NCBI RefSeq assembly: GCF_028898845.1 | Contig: NZ_CP118574.1 | Span: forward strand, 3,100,001 to 3,164,000 | Source of the DNA: Streptomyces sp. WZ-12 | GTDB taxonomy: Bacteria > Actinomycetota > Actinomycetes > Streptomycetales > Streptomycetaceae | DNA: 64,000 bases | Direction: 5' to 3' | Shown: positions 46,640 to 58,689 of the stretch, in pieces | Numbering within the stretch: the stretch's first letter is position 1 | How the letters are laid out: every line of letters begins with the position of its first letter | Program-made: the position numbers and the translations under genes | The notes under the pieces: model-generated | Databases searched by the model: none | The model's input: the letters and a program-made list of their open reading frames with translations, nothing else | What the model was told of the DNA's origin: nothing

Positions 46640-48639
46640 ATGATCGGTCGCATCCCCGTACTGGACATCCGCCCGCAGATCGATTGCGGTCGCCGCCCGG
46701 CGAAGGCCGTGGTGGGCGAGACCTTCGAGGTCTCCGCCACGGTCTTCCGAGAAGGCCACGACGCGGTCGCCGCCAACGTGGTGCTGCGCAACCCGGCGGG
46801 CCGCTGCGGCCCGTGGACCCCCATGCGGGAGCGGGCGCCGGGCACCGACCGGTGGGCGTGCCGGGTCACCCCCGACGTCGAGGGGCGCTGGACCTTCACC
46901 GTGGAGGCGTGGTCCGACCCGATCGCCACCTGGCGCCGGCACGCCGGCATCAAGATCCCGGCCGGCATCGAGCCCGAACTCGTCCTCGCCGAGGGCGCCG
47001 ACCTGCACGAACGGGCCGCCGCCGAGGTCCCCAAGAGCGACGGCCGGGAGGCCGTGCTGGCCGCCGTCGACGCGCTGCGCAACGCCGCCCGGCCGGCCGC
47101 CACCCGCCTGGCCACCGCGCTCGCCCCGGAGGTCACCGGCGCCCTCGACCGCCACCCGCTGCGCGAACTCCTCACCGTCTCCCGCCCGATGCCGCTGATC
47201 GTCGAGCGCCGAAGAGCCCTGTTCGGCTCGTGGTACGAGCTCTTCCCGCGCTCCGAGGGCGCGGTGACCGCCCCCGACGGAAGCGTCGTCGGCGGCACCC
47301 TGCGCACCGCCGCCGAACGACTGCCGGCGATCGCCGCGATGGGCTTCGACGTGGTCTACCTCCCGCCCGTCCACCCCATCGGCACCACCCACCGCAAGGG
47401 CCCCAACAACACGCTCTCCGCGGGCCCGCAGGACGTCGGCTCCCCCTGGGCCATCGGCTCGCCGGCCGGCGGCCACGACGCGCTCCACCCGGACCTGGGC
47501 ACCTTCGCGGACTTCGACCACTTCGTGCGCACCGCCCGCGACCTGCGGATGGAGGTGGCGCTGGACTTCGCCCTCCAGTGCTCCCCCGACCACCCCTGGG
47601 TCAGGCTGCACCCCCAGTGGTTCCACCACCGCGCCGACCGCACCATCGCCTACGCGGAGAACCCGCCGAAGAAGTACCAGGACATCTATCCGCTCGCCTT
47701 CGACGCCGACTTCCGCGGACTGGTCCGGGAGACCGAGCGGTTGCTGCGCTTCTGGATGGCCAAGGGCGTGCGGATCTTCCGGGTGGACAACCCGCACACC
47801 AAGCCGGTGGCGTTCTGGGAGAAGGTGCTCGGCGACATCAACCGCACCGACCCCGATGTGCTCTTCCTGGCCGAGGCGTTCACCCGCCCCGCGATGCTGC
47901 ACACCCTCGCGCAGATCGGCTTCCAGCAGTCCTACACCTACTTCACCTGGCGCAACACCAAGCAGGAGCTGACCGAGTACCTCACCGAGCTGACCGGCGA
48001 GAGCGCCGGCTACCTGCGGCCCAACTTCTTCGTGAACACCCCCGACATCCTGCACGCCCACCTCCAGGAGGGCGGCCGCCCGGCCTTCGAGTCCCGCGCC
48101 GTCCTGGCCGCCACCCTCTCCCCCGCCTGGGGCGTCTACGCGGGCTACGAGCTGTGCGAGGCGACCGCGGTGCGGCCCGGCAGCGAGGAGTACCTGGACT
48201 CGGAGAAGTACCAACTCCGGCCCCGCGACTGGGAGAAGGCGGCCCGCGAGGGGCGCACCATCGCCCCGCTCATCACCGCGCTCAACCGCATCCGTCGTCG
48301 CCACCCCGCCCTGCAGCAGCTACGCAACCTGCACTTCCACCACGTCGACAACGACGCCGTCCTCGCGTACTCCAAGCGCGCCGGGGACGGCGACGGGACC
48401 GACACGGTGCTCACGGTGGTCAACCTCGACCCGCACCACACCCACGAGGCAACGGTGTCGTTGGACATGCCGGAACTCGGCCTCGGCCGGCACGAGTCCT
48501 TCCCGGTGCGCGACGAGCTCACCGGCGACACCTACCACTGGGGCAGGGACAACTATGTGCGCCTGGAGCCGGGCAGCTCGCTCGCGCCCGCTCATGTGCT
48601 GTCGCTGCGACCGTCCTCACCGATCGGAGGGTCACCCAA

Positions 48640-48643
<4 letters not shown>
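46640..48643 (+). CDS. glgE: Maltosyltransferase GlgE (alpha-1,4-glucan:maltose-1-phosphate)
   Basis: The 667-residue GH13_3 enzyme transfers maltosyl from maltose-1-phosphate to alpha-glucan. Motifs follow S. coelicolor GlgE1: [44 protein letters not shown] (nucleophile Asp), [11 protein letters not shown] (acid Glu) and [17 protein letters not shown]. The start is ATG 46640 with AGGTGAG upstream, because codons from 46559-46639 (ATA, AAA, CAA, AGG) lack the usual bias; the MPAPRTP start at 46559 with AGGAG is an alternative and gives 694 residues. The treS start overlaps the stop by four bases. Confidence 0.95.
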
Positions 48644-50367
<1,724 letters not shown>

Positions 50368-50708
50368 CCGACCGTGCCACCACCGGGCACGGGCCCCGTA
50401 AAGACCCGCGCCCGTACGCGACCGAGCCGCGCGTACGGGCGTTTTTCGACCTTTCGCCCGGGCACCCTCCCGGTACCGCTCGGGCTGGGCGGGCCGTGGT
50501 CGGCCCCCTCGGCCCGGCACGCGGGGCCTCCTGCTCGTCGGGGCTCGGGCGACGCCACCGAGCAGCGAAGCGAACGCCGAGAAACGCCGGGAACGCGCGC
50601 GCGTAAGGACGATCTCGCCCGACACGTCCCACACCACCGCACCGTAAAGGCCGCATTCCGGGACACTTTGCCCTGTCTGTCGTGTGCCCGGGGAAAGGAC
50701 GCGACGCC
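50368..50708. other. 341-bp gap between treS and mak
   Basis: No gene. It holds a strong terminator (50409-50446) near its start; the remaining 260 bp must provide a separate promoter for mak-glgB. A GGGGAAAGGA ribosome site precedes the mak ATG. Confidence 0.65.
50409..50446 (+). terminator. Intrinsic terminator between treS and mak
   Basis: Perfect 12-bp arms CGCCCGTACGCG (50409-50420) and CGCGTACGGGCG (50430-50441) with a nine-base loop, then TTTTT. It should split the glg genes into two transcripts. Confidence 0.9.
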
Positions 50709-52163
50709 ATGTCGGATACCGCCTCGACCCGCGCCACCCGCCACGCCCCCGACCGCTCGCCGGTCACCGCACCCGATCTGCTCTCCTCGCTGGCGCCGCT
50801 GCTGGCCGAATGGGTGCCGCGGCAGCGGTGGTTCGCCGGCAAGGGCCGGCTGCTCACCGGCTTCGCGCTGGTCTCGGCGACCGAACTGCTGCCGGGCACC
50901 GACGAGGGCGGCGCACCCGGCCTGCTCCACCTGCTGGTCCGCGCCCAGCAGAGCGCCCCGCCCAGCCGCACCCCGGCCGGCGGCGACTGCTACCAACTGC
51001 TGCTGGGCACCCACCCCGCGCCGCCGCCGCACCTGGCACCCGCGGTGGTCGGCCGCCCGGCCGGCGGCCCGCTGCGCGGCCGCACCGTCTACGACGCGCT
51101 GCTGGACAACCGGCTGTGCGGGCTGCTGCTGGAACGGCTGCGGGCGCCCGGCCGGATCGGGGCGCTGCGCTTCTGCCGCGAACCGGTCCTGGACATCCCC
51201 TCCGGGCTGACCGCCCGGCCGATCGCCGTGGAGCAGTCCAACTCCTCGGTCGTCTATGGCGATACGTTCATCCTGAAGGTCTTCCGGCGGATCGAGCCGG
51301 GGATCAATCCGGACCTGGAGCTGCCGCGGGCGCTGGCGGCCGCCCGGTGCGCCCGGGTGCCGGCGCCCGCCGCGTGGTTCGAGTCGGTGCCCGGCGAGGG
51401 CGGCGAGGCGACCACCCTGGGCGTGCTCCAGCCGTTCCTCGCCGGCTCCACCGACGGCTGGCAGTTGGCCCTCAACGCGCTCGCGGTGCGGGCCGACTTC
51501 ACGCGCTCGGCGCGGGCGCTGGGTCACGCCACCGCCGAGGTGCACACCGCGCTCGCCCAGGCCCTGCCGACCACCGAGCTGCGCCGCCCGCAGTTGGACG
51601 CGATCGCCGCGCAGATGAACGAGCGGCTGGAGTCCACCGCCCGCGCGGTGCCGGTGCTCCAGCCCTACCGGGCGCCGCTGCGGGCCGCGTTCGACGCGCT
51701 CGCCACGATGGGGCACGACGGCCGGAGCTGGGCCGCCCAGCGCATCCACGGCGATCTGCACCTGGGGCAGACGCTGCGCACCGCCGAGGGCGGCCGCTGG
51801 GCGCTGATCGACTTCGAGGGCGAACCGGTCCGGCCGCTGGCCGAGCGGCGCCGCCCACAGCCGGCCGTCCGCGATGTCGCCGCGATGCTCCGCTCGTTCG
51901 ACTACGCGGCCCGCAGCGGGCCGGCCGGCGGCGACCCGTGGGCGCTGGAGTGGGCTCGCCGCACCCGCGCCGCGTACTGCCTGGGCTACGCCGAGGCCGG
52001 CGGCCTGGACCCGCGCTCGGCCCCCGAGTTGATGCGCGCCTACGAGACCGACAAGGCCGTCTACGAGGTGCTGTACGAGGCCCGGCACCGGCCCGACTGG
52101 CTGGCGGTGCCGATGGCGGCGATCCGACGGCTGGCGGCCCTCGGCGACCAGGGGGCCGGCTGA
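50709..52163 (+). CDS. mak: Maltokinase
   Basis: The 484-residue kinase phosphorylates maltose to maltose-1-phosphate, the GlgE substrate (also called Pep2). Landmarks: [13 protein letters not shown] near residues 37-49, [21 protein letters not shown] near 176-196, [14 protein letters not shown] (Brenner-type catalytic motif) and [14 protein letters not shown] (Mg-binding). ATG 50709 is followed by a disordered N-terminus before the conserved domain. glgB follows at 76 bp, so the two are likely one transcript separate from glgE-treS. Confidence 0.93.
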   Translation: MSDTASTRATRHAPDRSPVTAPDLLSSLAPLLAEWVPRQRWFAGKGRLLTGFALVSATELLPGTDEGGAPGLLHLLVRAQQSAPPSRTPAGGDCYQLLLGTHPAPPPHLAPAVVGRPAGGPLRGRTVYDALLDNRLCGLLLERLRAPGRIGALRFCREPVLDIPSGLTARPIAVEQSNSSVVYGDTFILKVFRRIEPGINPDLELPRALAAARCARVPAPAAWFESVPGEGGEATTLGVLQPFLAGSTDGWQLALNALAVRADFTRSARALGHATAEVHTALAQALPTTELRRPQLDAIAAQMNERLESTARAVPVLQPYRAPLRAAFDALATMGHDGRSWAAQRIHGDLHLGQTLRTAEGGRWALIDFEGEPVRPLAERRRPQPAVRDVAAMLRSFDYAARSGPAGGDPWALEWARRTRAAYCLGYAEAGGLDPRSAPELMRAYETDKAVYEVLYEARHRPDWLAVPMAAIRRLAALGDQGAG

Positions 52164-52239
52164 ACCCGCGCCCGGCCGTCCCGTACGCCGCCCGTCGCCC
52201 GCACCGACCGACCGATCCCCGCCCGAGGAGGCCCCGCCC

Positions 52240-54561
52240 GTGACTGCCCGCCCGTCCCCTCCCCCTCCCGCCCCGGACGGCGCCTCGCCCGCGTCGCCGC
52301 CGTCCCGGACCGCCACGCCCGCACCCGCACCCGCGTCCCGTGTGCAGCCGGCCGGCGGCGGTTCCGAAGTGCGCCGCGCCGAGCCACTGTCCGCTCAGGA
52401 CCGCGGGCGGCTGCTCGCCGGGGCGCACCACGACCCGCACGCCCTGCTCGGCGCCCATCCGGTGCCCGGCGGGCTGCTGCTGCGCACCCTGCGGCCGCAC
52501 GCCGAGTCCGTCACGGTCATGGCGCCGGGGCTGCGGGTGCCGCTGCGCTCCGAGGGGGACGGGCTGTTCGCGGGGGTGCTGCCGCTGCGCGAGATCCCCG
52601 ACTACCGGCTGCGGGTCGACTACGGCGACACCGCGCTGACCGAGCGGGACCCGTACCGCTTCCTGCCCGCGGTCGGCGAGTTGGACCTGCACCTGTTCCG
52701 CGAGGGCCGGCACGAGGAGCTGTGGCGGGCGCTCGGCGCGCGGGTGATGACGCACCAGGGGGCGACCGGCACCCGCTTCACCGTGTGGGCGCCCAACGCC
52801 CAAGGGGTGCGCGTGGTGGGGAACTTCAACTACTGGGACGGCACCGGCTCCCCGATGCGGTCGCTGGGCTCGTCCGGGGTGTGGGAGCTGTTCCTGCCCG
52901 GCCTCGGCGAGGGCGAGCTCTACAAGTTCGAGATCACCCGGCCGGACGGGACCCGGACGGTGCGGGCCGACCCGATGGCCCGGCGCACCGAGTGCCCGCC
53001 GGCCACCGCCTCGGTGGTGCACGACTCGCACTACACCTGGCGGGACGAGGCATGGATGGCGCGGCGCGGCGAACGCCCGGTGCACACCGCGCCGTTCTCC
53101 GTCTACGAGCTGCACCTGCCCTCCTGGCGTCCCGGGCTGACCTATCGCCAACTGGCCGCCCAACTGCCCGGCTACGTCAAGGACCTGGGCTTCACCCACG
53201 TCGAGTTCATGCCGGTCGCCGAGCATCCCTTCGGCGGCTCCTGGGGCTACCAGGTGACCGGCTTCTACGCGCCGACGGCCAGGATGGGCACCCCCGACGA
53301 CTTCAAGTTCCTCGTCGACGCCCTGCACCGTGCGGGCATCGGCGTCCTGATGGACTGGGTGCCGGCGCACTTCCCGCGGGACGACTGGGCGTTGGCCGAG
53401 TTCGACGGGCGGCCGCTGTACGAGCCCGGGGACCCGAACCGGGCCGCCCACCCGGACTGGGGGACGCTGGAGTTCGACTACGGCCGCACCGAGGTGCGCA
53501 ACTTCCTCGTCGCCAACGCGGTGTACTGGTGCGAGGAGTTCCACATCGACGGCCTGCGGGTGGACGCGGTCGCCTCGATGCTCTACCTCGACTACTCGCG
53601 CGAGGACGGCAGTTGGACGCCGAACGCGCACGGCGGGCGGGAGAACCTCGACGCGGTCGCGTTCCTCCAGGAGATGAACGCGACGGTCTACCGGCGCTGT
53701 CCCGGCGTCGTCACCATCGCCGAGGAGTCCACCGCCTGGGACGGCGTCACCCGCGCCACCCACCACGTCGGCCCGGGCGGCTTCGGCGGGCTGGGCTTCG
53801 GGCTGAAGTGGAACATGGGGTGGATGCACGACTCGCTCGGCTACGTCGAGAAGGAGCCGGTGCACCGCAAGTACCACCACGGCGAGATGACCTTCTCGAT
53901 GATCTACGCCTACTCCGAGAACTACGTGCTGCCGATCTCGCACGACGAGGTGGTGCACGGCAAGCGGGCGCTGGTGTCGAAGATGCCCGGCGACTGGTGG
54001 CAGCAGCGCGCCAACCACCGGGCGTACCTGGGCTTCATGTGGGCCCACCCGGGCAAGCAACTGCTCTTCATGGGGCAGGAGTTCGCCCAGGGCGCGGAGT
54101 GGGCCGAGCGGCACGGCCCGGACTGGTGGCTGCTGGACCCGTCCTACGAGGCGGAGCCGGACCACCGGGGCGTGCGCGACCTGGTCCGCGAGCTGAACCG
54201 CCGCTACGCGGCCACGCCCGCGCTGTGGGAGCGGGACACCGACCCGGAGGGCTTCTCCTGGATCGACGCGGACGCCGGCGAGGACAACGTCTTCGCCTTC
54301 CTGCGGTTCGCCGACGACGGACGCCCCTTGATCGCGGTCAGCAACTTCTCGCCCGTGGTCCGGCACGGCTACCGGTTGGGCGTCCCCGGCGACGTGCGCG
54401 TCTGGCGGGAGGTGGTGAACACCGACGACCCGCGCTACGGCGGCAGCGGCGTCGCCAACCCCGAACCGCTCAAGGCCGAGCCGGTCGCCTGGCACGGCCG
54501 CCGCACCTCGATCCCGGTGGTGCTGCCGCCGCTGGCGACGCTCTGGCTGGCGCCGGCGTAG
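52240..54561 (+). CDS. glgB: 1,4-alpha-glucan branching enzyme
   Basis: The 773-residue GH13_9 enzyme makes alpha-1,6 branches. After a Pro-rich 45-residue extension, an N-terminal domain ([18 protein letters not shown]) and CBM48 precede the barrel with [21 protein letters not shown] (nucleophile Asp), TIAEESTAW (acid Glu) and [12 protein letters not shown]. The GTG 52240 follows GAGGAGG. It ends at a bidirectional hairpin facing dctA. It branches the linear alpha-glucan made by GlgE. Confidence 0.96.
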   Translation: MTARPSPPPPAPDGASPASPPSRTATPAPAPASRVQPAGGGSEVRRAEPLSAQDRGRLLAGAHHDPHALLGAHPVPGGLLLRTLRPHAESVTVMAPGLRVPLRSEGDGLFAGVLPLREIPDYRLRVDYGDTALTERDPYRFLPAVGELDLHLFREGRHEELWRALGARVMTHQGATGTRFTVWAPNAQGVRVVGNFNYWDGTGSPMRSLGSSGVWELFLPGLGEGELYKFEITRPDGTRTVRADPMARRTECPPATASVVHDSHYTWRDEAWMARRGERPVHTAPFSVYELHLPSWRPGLTYRQLAAQLPGYVKDLGFTHVEFMPVAEHPFGGSWGYQVTGFYAPTARMGTPDDFKFLVDALHRAGIGVLMDWVPAHFPRDDWALAEFDGRPLYEPGDPNRAAHPDWGTLEFDYGRTEVRNFLVANAVYWCEEFHIDGLRVDAVASMLYLDYSREDGSWTPNAHGGRENLDAVAFLQEMNATVYRRCPGVVTIAEESTAWDGVTRATHHVGPGGFGGLGFGLKWNMGWMHDSLGYVEKEPVHRKYHHGEMTFSMIYAYSENYVLPISHDEVVHGKRALVSKMPGDWWQQRANHRAYLGFMWAHPGKQLLFMGQEFAQGAEWAERHGPDWWLLDPSYEAEPDHRGVRDLVRELNRRYAATPALWERDTDPEGFSWIDADAGEDNVFAFLRFADDGRPLIAVSNFSPVVRHGYRLGVPGDVRVWREVVNTDDPRYGGSGVANPEPLKAEPVAWHGRRTSIPVVLPPLATLWLAPA

Positions 54562-54596
54562 GACGGGCCCGACGGGCGACCGTCGGGCGATGCGCG

Positions 54597-54629
54597 GAAG
54601 GGGCGGGCGCGCGCGGCGCCCGCCCCTTC
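54597..54629. terminator. Bidirectional terminator between glgB and the DctA gene
   Basis: Perfect 14-bp arms GAAGGGGCGGGCGC and GCGCCCGCCCCTTC around a five-base loop, in the convergent 113-bp gap; followed by TCTCCCCTCC on the plus strand. Confidence 0.75.
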
Positions 54630-54674
54630 TCCCCTCCTGCGCCCCCGAGGGCGCCGTCCGGCGCGGGCCGGCGG

Positions 54675-56075
54675 TCAGACCGCGGCGGACGCCTTGCCGG
54701 CGTCGGCCGGGGCGGCGGGGGCGCCGTCGGCCGGCGCGCCGTGGTCGTCGGCGGTCAGCGTCCGCTCGTCGAACGGCAGCCGGCCGGCGAGCACTTCGCC
54801 GACCCGCTCCTTGTCGATCTCCTTGGTCCAGGTGCCGATCAGGATGGTGGCCACCGCGTTGCCGGCGAAGTTGGTCATCGCCCGGGCCTCGCTCATGAAG
54901 CGGTCGATGCCGACGATCAGGCCGACGCCGTCGACGAGTTCGGGGCGGTGCGACTGGAGGCCGCCGGCCAGCGTCGCCAGGCCCGCGCCGGTGACCCCGG
55001 CCGCCCCCTTGGACGCGATGATCATGAAGACCAGGAGGGAGACCTGCTGGCCGAGGGAGAGCGGCTTGTCCATCGCCTCGGCGACGAACAGCGCGGCCAT
55101 GGTCAGGTAGATGGCGGTGCCGTCGAGGTTGAAGCTGTAGCCGGTCGGCACGGTGATGCCGACGACCGGGCGGCTGACGCCCAGGTGCTCCATCTTCGCG
55201 ATCAGCCGGGGCAGCGCCGACTCCGAGGAGGAGGTCGACAGGATCAGCAGGAACTCCCGGCCCAGGTACTTCAGCAGCGCGAGCACGTTCACGCCGGCGA
55301 CCAGCCGGAGCAGCGTGCCCAGCACCACGACGACGAAGAGCAGGCAGGTCAGGTAGAAGCCGACCATGATGACGGCCAGCGACTTCAGCGCGGCCACACC
55401 GGTGGCGCCGACCACCGCGGCCATCGCGCCGAACGCCCCCACCGGCGCCGCCCACATGATCATCGACAGCACCCGGAAGACCAGCTTCTGGACGTGGCCG
55501 ATGCCGCGCAGCACCGGCGCCCCGGCCGGGCCGAGCGCCTGGAGCCCGAAGCCGACCAGCAGTGCCACCAACAGGGTCTGGAGCACCTCGCCCTGGGTGA
55601 GCGCGGAGACCAGGGAGGTCGGGATGATGCCGAGCAGGAAGTCGGTGGTGGACTCGTGGGCTTCGGCGGTCTGGGCCTGGCCGGCGTGCCGGAGCGCGTC
55701 GGTCAGGTGCAGGCCGGAGCCGGGGTCGAGGAGGTTGCCGACGAGCAGGCCGATGGCGAGCGCGACGGTGGACATCACCATGAAGTAGCCGAGGGCCAGC
55801 CCGCCGACCGCACCGACCTTGGCCGCCTTCCGGACCGAGCCGATGCCCAGCACGATCGTGCAGAAGATGACGGGCGAGATCATCATCTTGATGAGGTTGA
55901 CGAACCCGGTGCCGACCGGCTTGAGCTGCACCGCGAAGCCGGGGGCGGCCAGGCCCACGACGATGCCGAGCAGCACCGCGCCGATCACGGCGAGGTACAG
56001 GAAGTGGGTCCGGTCCCGCTTGGCCGGTGGGGCGTCCTCGGCGGTGCCCCGGGACGACGGGGTCTGTGCGGCCAC
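54675..56075 (-). CDS. dctA: C4-dicarboxylate:cation symporter, DctA family
   Basis: A 466-residue sodium/proton-coupled carrier of the DAACS family. Motifs are the serine-rich loop STSSSESALPRLIAKMEHLG near residues 283-303, PTGYSFNLDGTAIYLTMAALFVAEA near 312-336, and the C-terminal ELVDGVGLIVGIDRFMSEARAMTNFAGNAVATI. Eight or more membrane segments and re-entrant loops fit. Probable substrates are succinate, fumarate and malate. The GTG at 56075 has AGAAAGGCAGG upstream. A CitAB-type two-component system is divergent, as commonly seen for dctA. Confidence 0.92.
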   Translation of the reverse strand: MAAQTPSSRGTAEDAPPAKRDRTHFLYLAVIGAVLLGIVVGLAAPGFAVQLKPVGTGFVNLIKMMISPVIFCTIVLGIGSVRKAAKVGAVGGLALGYFMVMSTVALAIGLLVGNLLDPGSGLHLTDALRHAGQAQTAEAHESTTDFLLGIIPTSLVSALTQGEVLQTLLVALLVGFGLQALGPAGAPVLRGIGHVQKLVFRVLSMIMWAAPVGAFGAMAAVVGATGVAALKSLAVIMVGFYLTCLLFVVVVLGTLLRLVAGVNVLALLKYLGREFLLILSTSSSESALPRLIAKMEHLGVSRPVVGITVPTGYSFNLDGTAIYLTMAALFVAEAMDKPLSLGQQVSLLVFMIIASKGAAGVTGAGLATLAGGLQSHRPELVDGVGLIVGIDRFMSEARAMTNFAGNAVATILIGTWTKEIDKERVGEVLAGRLPFDERTLTADDHGAPADGAPAAPADAGKASAAV

Positions 56076-56187
56076 GGCTGGCCTGCCTTTCTGACGGGGG
56101 CACGGTTCCGGGCCGCTTTCTGCGGCTCGCGGCGCGGAACGAGTCCCGGCGACTATGCACGGCGGTGTGGCGGCCGTCACCCTTGCG

Positions 56188-56204
56188 TACATTTCGTTCA
56201 TGTA
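56188..56204. promoter_or_regulatory. Palindrome between dctA and the CitA-type kinase
   Basis: TACAT-TTCGTTC-ATGTA: perfect 5-bp arms with a seven-base centre in the 154-bp divergent region. It is AT-rich against the background and well placed to be the operator of the response regulator encoded next door. The consensus for this RR family is not known to me. Confidence 0.5.
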
Positions 56205-56229
56205 AAAGTGACCCGGCAGACTGTTCCGC

Positions 56230-57882
56230 ATGAACCCGCCCCGTCCCCGCCGGCCGCGGCGGCTGCGCGGCCCGCGCAGCCTCGCCGGGCAACTCTTCGC
56301 CATGCAGGTGGTCCTGGTGGCGGCGGCGGTCCTGGGCTGCGTCGTCTTCGCCTACGTCAACGCCGGGCGGCAGGCGGAGGAGACCGCGCGGCGGCAGGCG
56401 ACGGCGGCGGCCACCGCCGTCGCCGACTCCCCGGCCGTGGTGGCCGCGGCCCGCACCAAGGACCCGACCGCCGCGCTCCAGCCGTACAGCGAGCGCCTGC
56501 GGCGGGACGCCGGGGTGGACTTCGTCGTGGTGATGGCGCCGGACGGGACGCGCTGGACGCACCCGGAGCCGTCCGCGATCGGCGGGAAGTACCTCGGCCA
56601 CATCGGGCCCGCGCTGCGCGGCGAGGTCTTCCGGGAGACCCACCAGGGGGTGCTCGGCCCGTCCGTGCGGGTGGTCGCCCCGGTCCGCGACCCCGAGCGG
56701 GGCGGCGCGATCACCGCGCTGGTCAGCTCCGGGATCACCATCGCCACCATCGGCGAGCAACTGCGGGACCAGGTCCTCGCGCTGGTCGGGGTGGCCGCGG
56801 CGGCCCTGGTCCTGGGCGGCGCCGGCACCTACGTGATCAACGCCCGGCTGCGCCGGCACACCCACGGCATGAACACCGCGGAGCTGTCCCGGATGTACGA
56901 CTACCACGAGGCCGCGCTGCACGCCGTCCGCGAGGGGTTGTTGATGGTGGACGCGGACGACCGGGTCGCGCTGATCAACGACGGCGGGCGGGAGTTGCTC
57001 GGGCTGACCGGGGACGCGGTGGGCCGGCCGGTCGCCGGGCTGGGGCTGCCGGAGCCGCTGACCGGGGCGCTGCGGGCGGCCGGCCCGCGCGTCGACGAGC
57101 TGCATCTGACCGGCGAGCGGGTGCTGGTCGTCAACTCCGCGCCGGTCTCCGGCGGGCAGCACCGCGGCAGCGTCGTCACCCTGCGCGACCACACCGAACT
57201 CCAGGCGCTGTCCGGCGAGTTGGACTCCGTACGCGGCTTCGCCGAGGCGCTGCGGTCGCAGGCACACGAGGCGGCCAACCGGCTGCACACCGTGGTGTCG
57301 CTGATCGAACTGGGCCGGGCCGAGGAGGCGGTGGCATTCGCCACCGCCGAACTGGAGCTGGCGCAGGCGCTGACCGACCGGGTGGTGGGCGCGGTCGCCG
57401 AGCCGGTGCTGGCCGCGCTGCTGCTGGGCAAGGCCGCGCAGGCCAACGAGCACGGCGTGGAGCTGGTGTTGACGCCGGACAGCCGGATCGACGACGGGGT
57501 GCTGCCGCCGGGCCTGCCCGCCCGCGACCTGGTGACGGTGCTAGGCAACCTCGTCGACAACGCCCTGGACGCCGCCGCCGCGCCTCCGGGGGACGGCGCG
57601 CCGCCCCAGGTGCGGGTCACCGCGCGGGCCGACGGCGGCGAGCTGCTGCTGTGCGTCGTGGACAACGGGCCCGGGGTCGCCGCGGACGCCACCGAGGAGG
57701 TCTTCCGGCGCGGCTGGAGCACCAAGGAACGCGCCGGCGGCGGCCGCGGGTTGGGGCTGGCGCTGGTCCGGCAGGCGGTGCACCGGCACGGCGGCACGGT
57801 CCGGCTGGACCGGGGGCCCGAGGGCGGCGCCCGGTTCACCGTGCAGTTGCCGCTGCGGGCGGCGGAAGGCGCGGACCGGTGA
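56230..57882 (+). CDS. Sensor histidine kinase, CitA/DcuS-like
   Basis: A 550-residue kinase with the DcuS/CitA layout: membrane segment near residues 23-43, an external PAS-like (sCache) sensor of about 130 residues with DFVVVMAPDGTRWTHPEPSAIGGKY, a second membrane segment near 182-203, a cytoplasmic PAS domain (VDADDRVALINDGGRELLGL), the phosphorylated His in SQAHEAANRLHTVVSLIELG near residue 344, and an HATPase with LGNLVDNALDA, VVDNGPGV and GRGLGLALV. Family members sense C4-dicarboxylates or citrate, which fits the divergent DctA. Its stop overlaps the response regulator by four bases. Confidence 0.93.
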   Translation: MNPPRPRRPRRLRGPRSLAGQLFAMQVVLVAAAVLGCVVFAYVNAGRQAEETARRQATAAATAVADSPAVVAAARTKDPTAALQPYSERLRRDAGVDFVVVMAPDGTRWTHPEPSAIGGKYLGHIGPALRGEVFRETHQGVLGPSVRVVAPVRDPERGGAITALVSSGITIATIGEQLRDQVLALVGVAAAALVLGGAGTYVINARLRRHTHGMNTAELSRMYDYHEAALHAVREGLLMVDADDRVALINDGGRELLGLTGDAVGRPVAGLGLPEPLTGALRAAGPRVDELHLTGERVLVVNSAPVSGGQHRGSVVTLRDHTELQALSGELDSVRGFAEALRSQAHEAANRLHTVVSLIELGRAEEAVAFATAELELAQALTDRVVGAVAEPVLAALLLGKAAQANEHGVELVLTPDSRIDDGVLPPGLPARDLVTVLGNLVDNALDAAAAPPGDGAPPQVRVTARADGGELLLCVVDNGPGVAADATEEVFRRGWSTKERAGGGRGLGLALVRQAVHRHGGTVRLDRGPEGGARFTVQLPLRAAEGADR

Positions 57883-58583
57883 GCGGCCGGGGGCCCGACG
57901 CGGCGGGCGCCGAGGCGATCCGCGTCCTGGTCGTCGAGGACGATCCGGTCGCGGCGGCCGCGCACGCCCTGTACGTGGGGCGGGTGCCCGGCTTCGCGGT
58001 GTCCGGCACCGTGCACTCGGGCACCGAGGCCCGCCGCCACCTCGAACACCACCCGGTCGACCTGCTGTTGCTCGACCTGTTCCTACCGGACGGGCACGGG
58101 CTCCAGTTGGTGCGGACGCTGCGCGCCGCCGGGCACGGCGCGGACATCATCGCGGTGACCTCCGCCCGCGATCTGGCGATGGTCCGCGAGGGCGTCTCGC
58201 TGGGCGTCGTCCAGTACGTGCTGAAACCGTTCACCTTCGCCACCCTGCGGGACCGGCTGCTGCGCTACGCCGAGTTCCGCGCCACCACCGGGGAGGCCAG
58301 CGGGCAGGACGAGGTGGACCGGGCGCTGGCGGCGCTCCGCGCACCCCGCCCGGCCGCGCTGCCCAAGGGGTTGACCGCGGCCACCCTGCGGGCGGTGACG
58401 GACGTGCTGCGGGCCGCCGCCGACGGGCTGACCGCCACCGAGGCCGCCGCCGACGTGGGGATCTCCCGGATCACCGCCCGGCGCTACCTGGAGCACCTGG
58501 TGGAGAGCGGCCGGGCCGCCCGGGCGCCGCAGTACGGGCAGGTCGGCCGCCCGGAGTTGCGCTACCGCTGGTCGGGCCATTGA
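57879..58583 (+). CDS. Response regulator, CitB/DcuR-like
   Basis: The 234-residue protein has a receiver with VVEDDPVAAAAH (residues about 17-28), phosphoacceptor in LLLLDLFLPDG near residue 66, TSAR and YVLKPFTFATLRDRLL near 115-130, then a Pro/Ala-rich linker and a C-terminal HTH (LPKGLTAATLRAVTDVLRAA...GLTATEAAADVGISRITARRYLEHL). This is the CitB-type layout. GTG 57879 overlaps the kinase stop (GTGA). It probably activates dctA in response to C4-dicarboxylates. Confidence 0.93.
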   Translation: MSGRGPDAAGAEAIRVLVVEDDPVAAAAHALYVGRVPGFAVSGTVHSGTEARRHLEHHPVDLLLLDLFLPDGHGLQLVRTLRAAGHGADIIAVTSARDLAMVREGVSLGVVQYVLKPFTFATLRDRLLRYAEFRATTGEASGQDEVDRALAALRAPRPAALPKGLTAATLRAVTDVLRAAADGLTATEAAADVGISRITARRYLEHLVESGRAARAPQYGQVGRPELRYRWSGH

Positions 58584-58689
58584 CCCGGAGTGACCGGTGG
58601 CTTACTTTCAGCAGGCAGTAGGCCGTGGCTAGTTGACCGTGCGCGGCCGGTCCGCGACGGGTCGGCCGCGGTTCGTTGGAGGTCGTGCC

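Noticed and set aside
51499..57453. A 1984-codon open frame on the minus strand
   Set aside because: It runs antisense through mak, glgB, dctA and the CitA-type kinase; only its dctA portion is real. GC bias leaves antisense frames free of stops.
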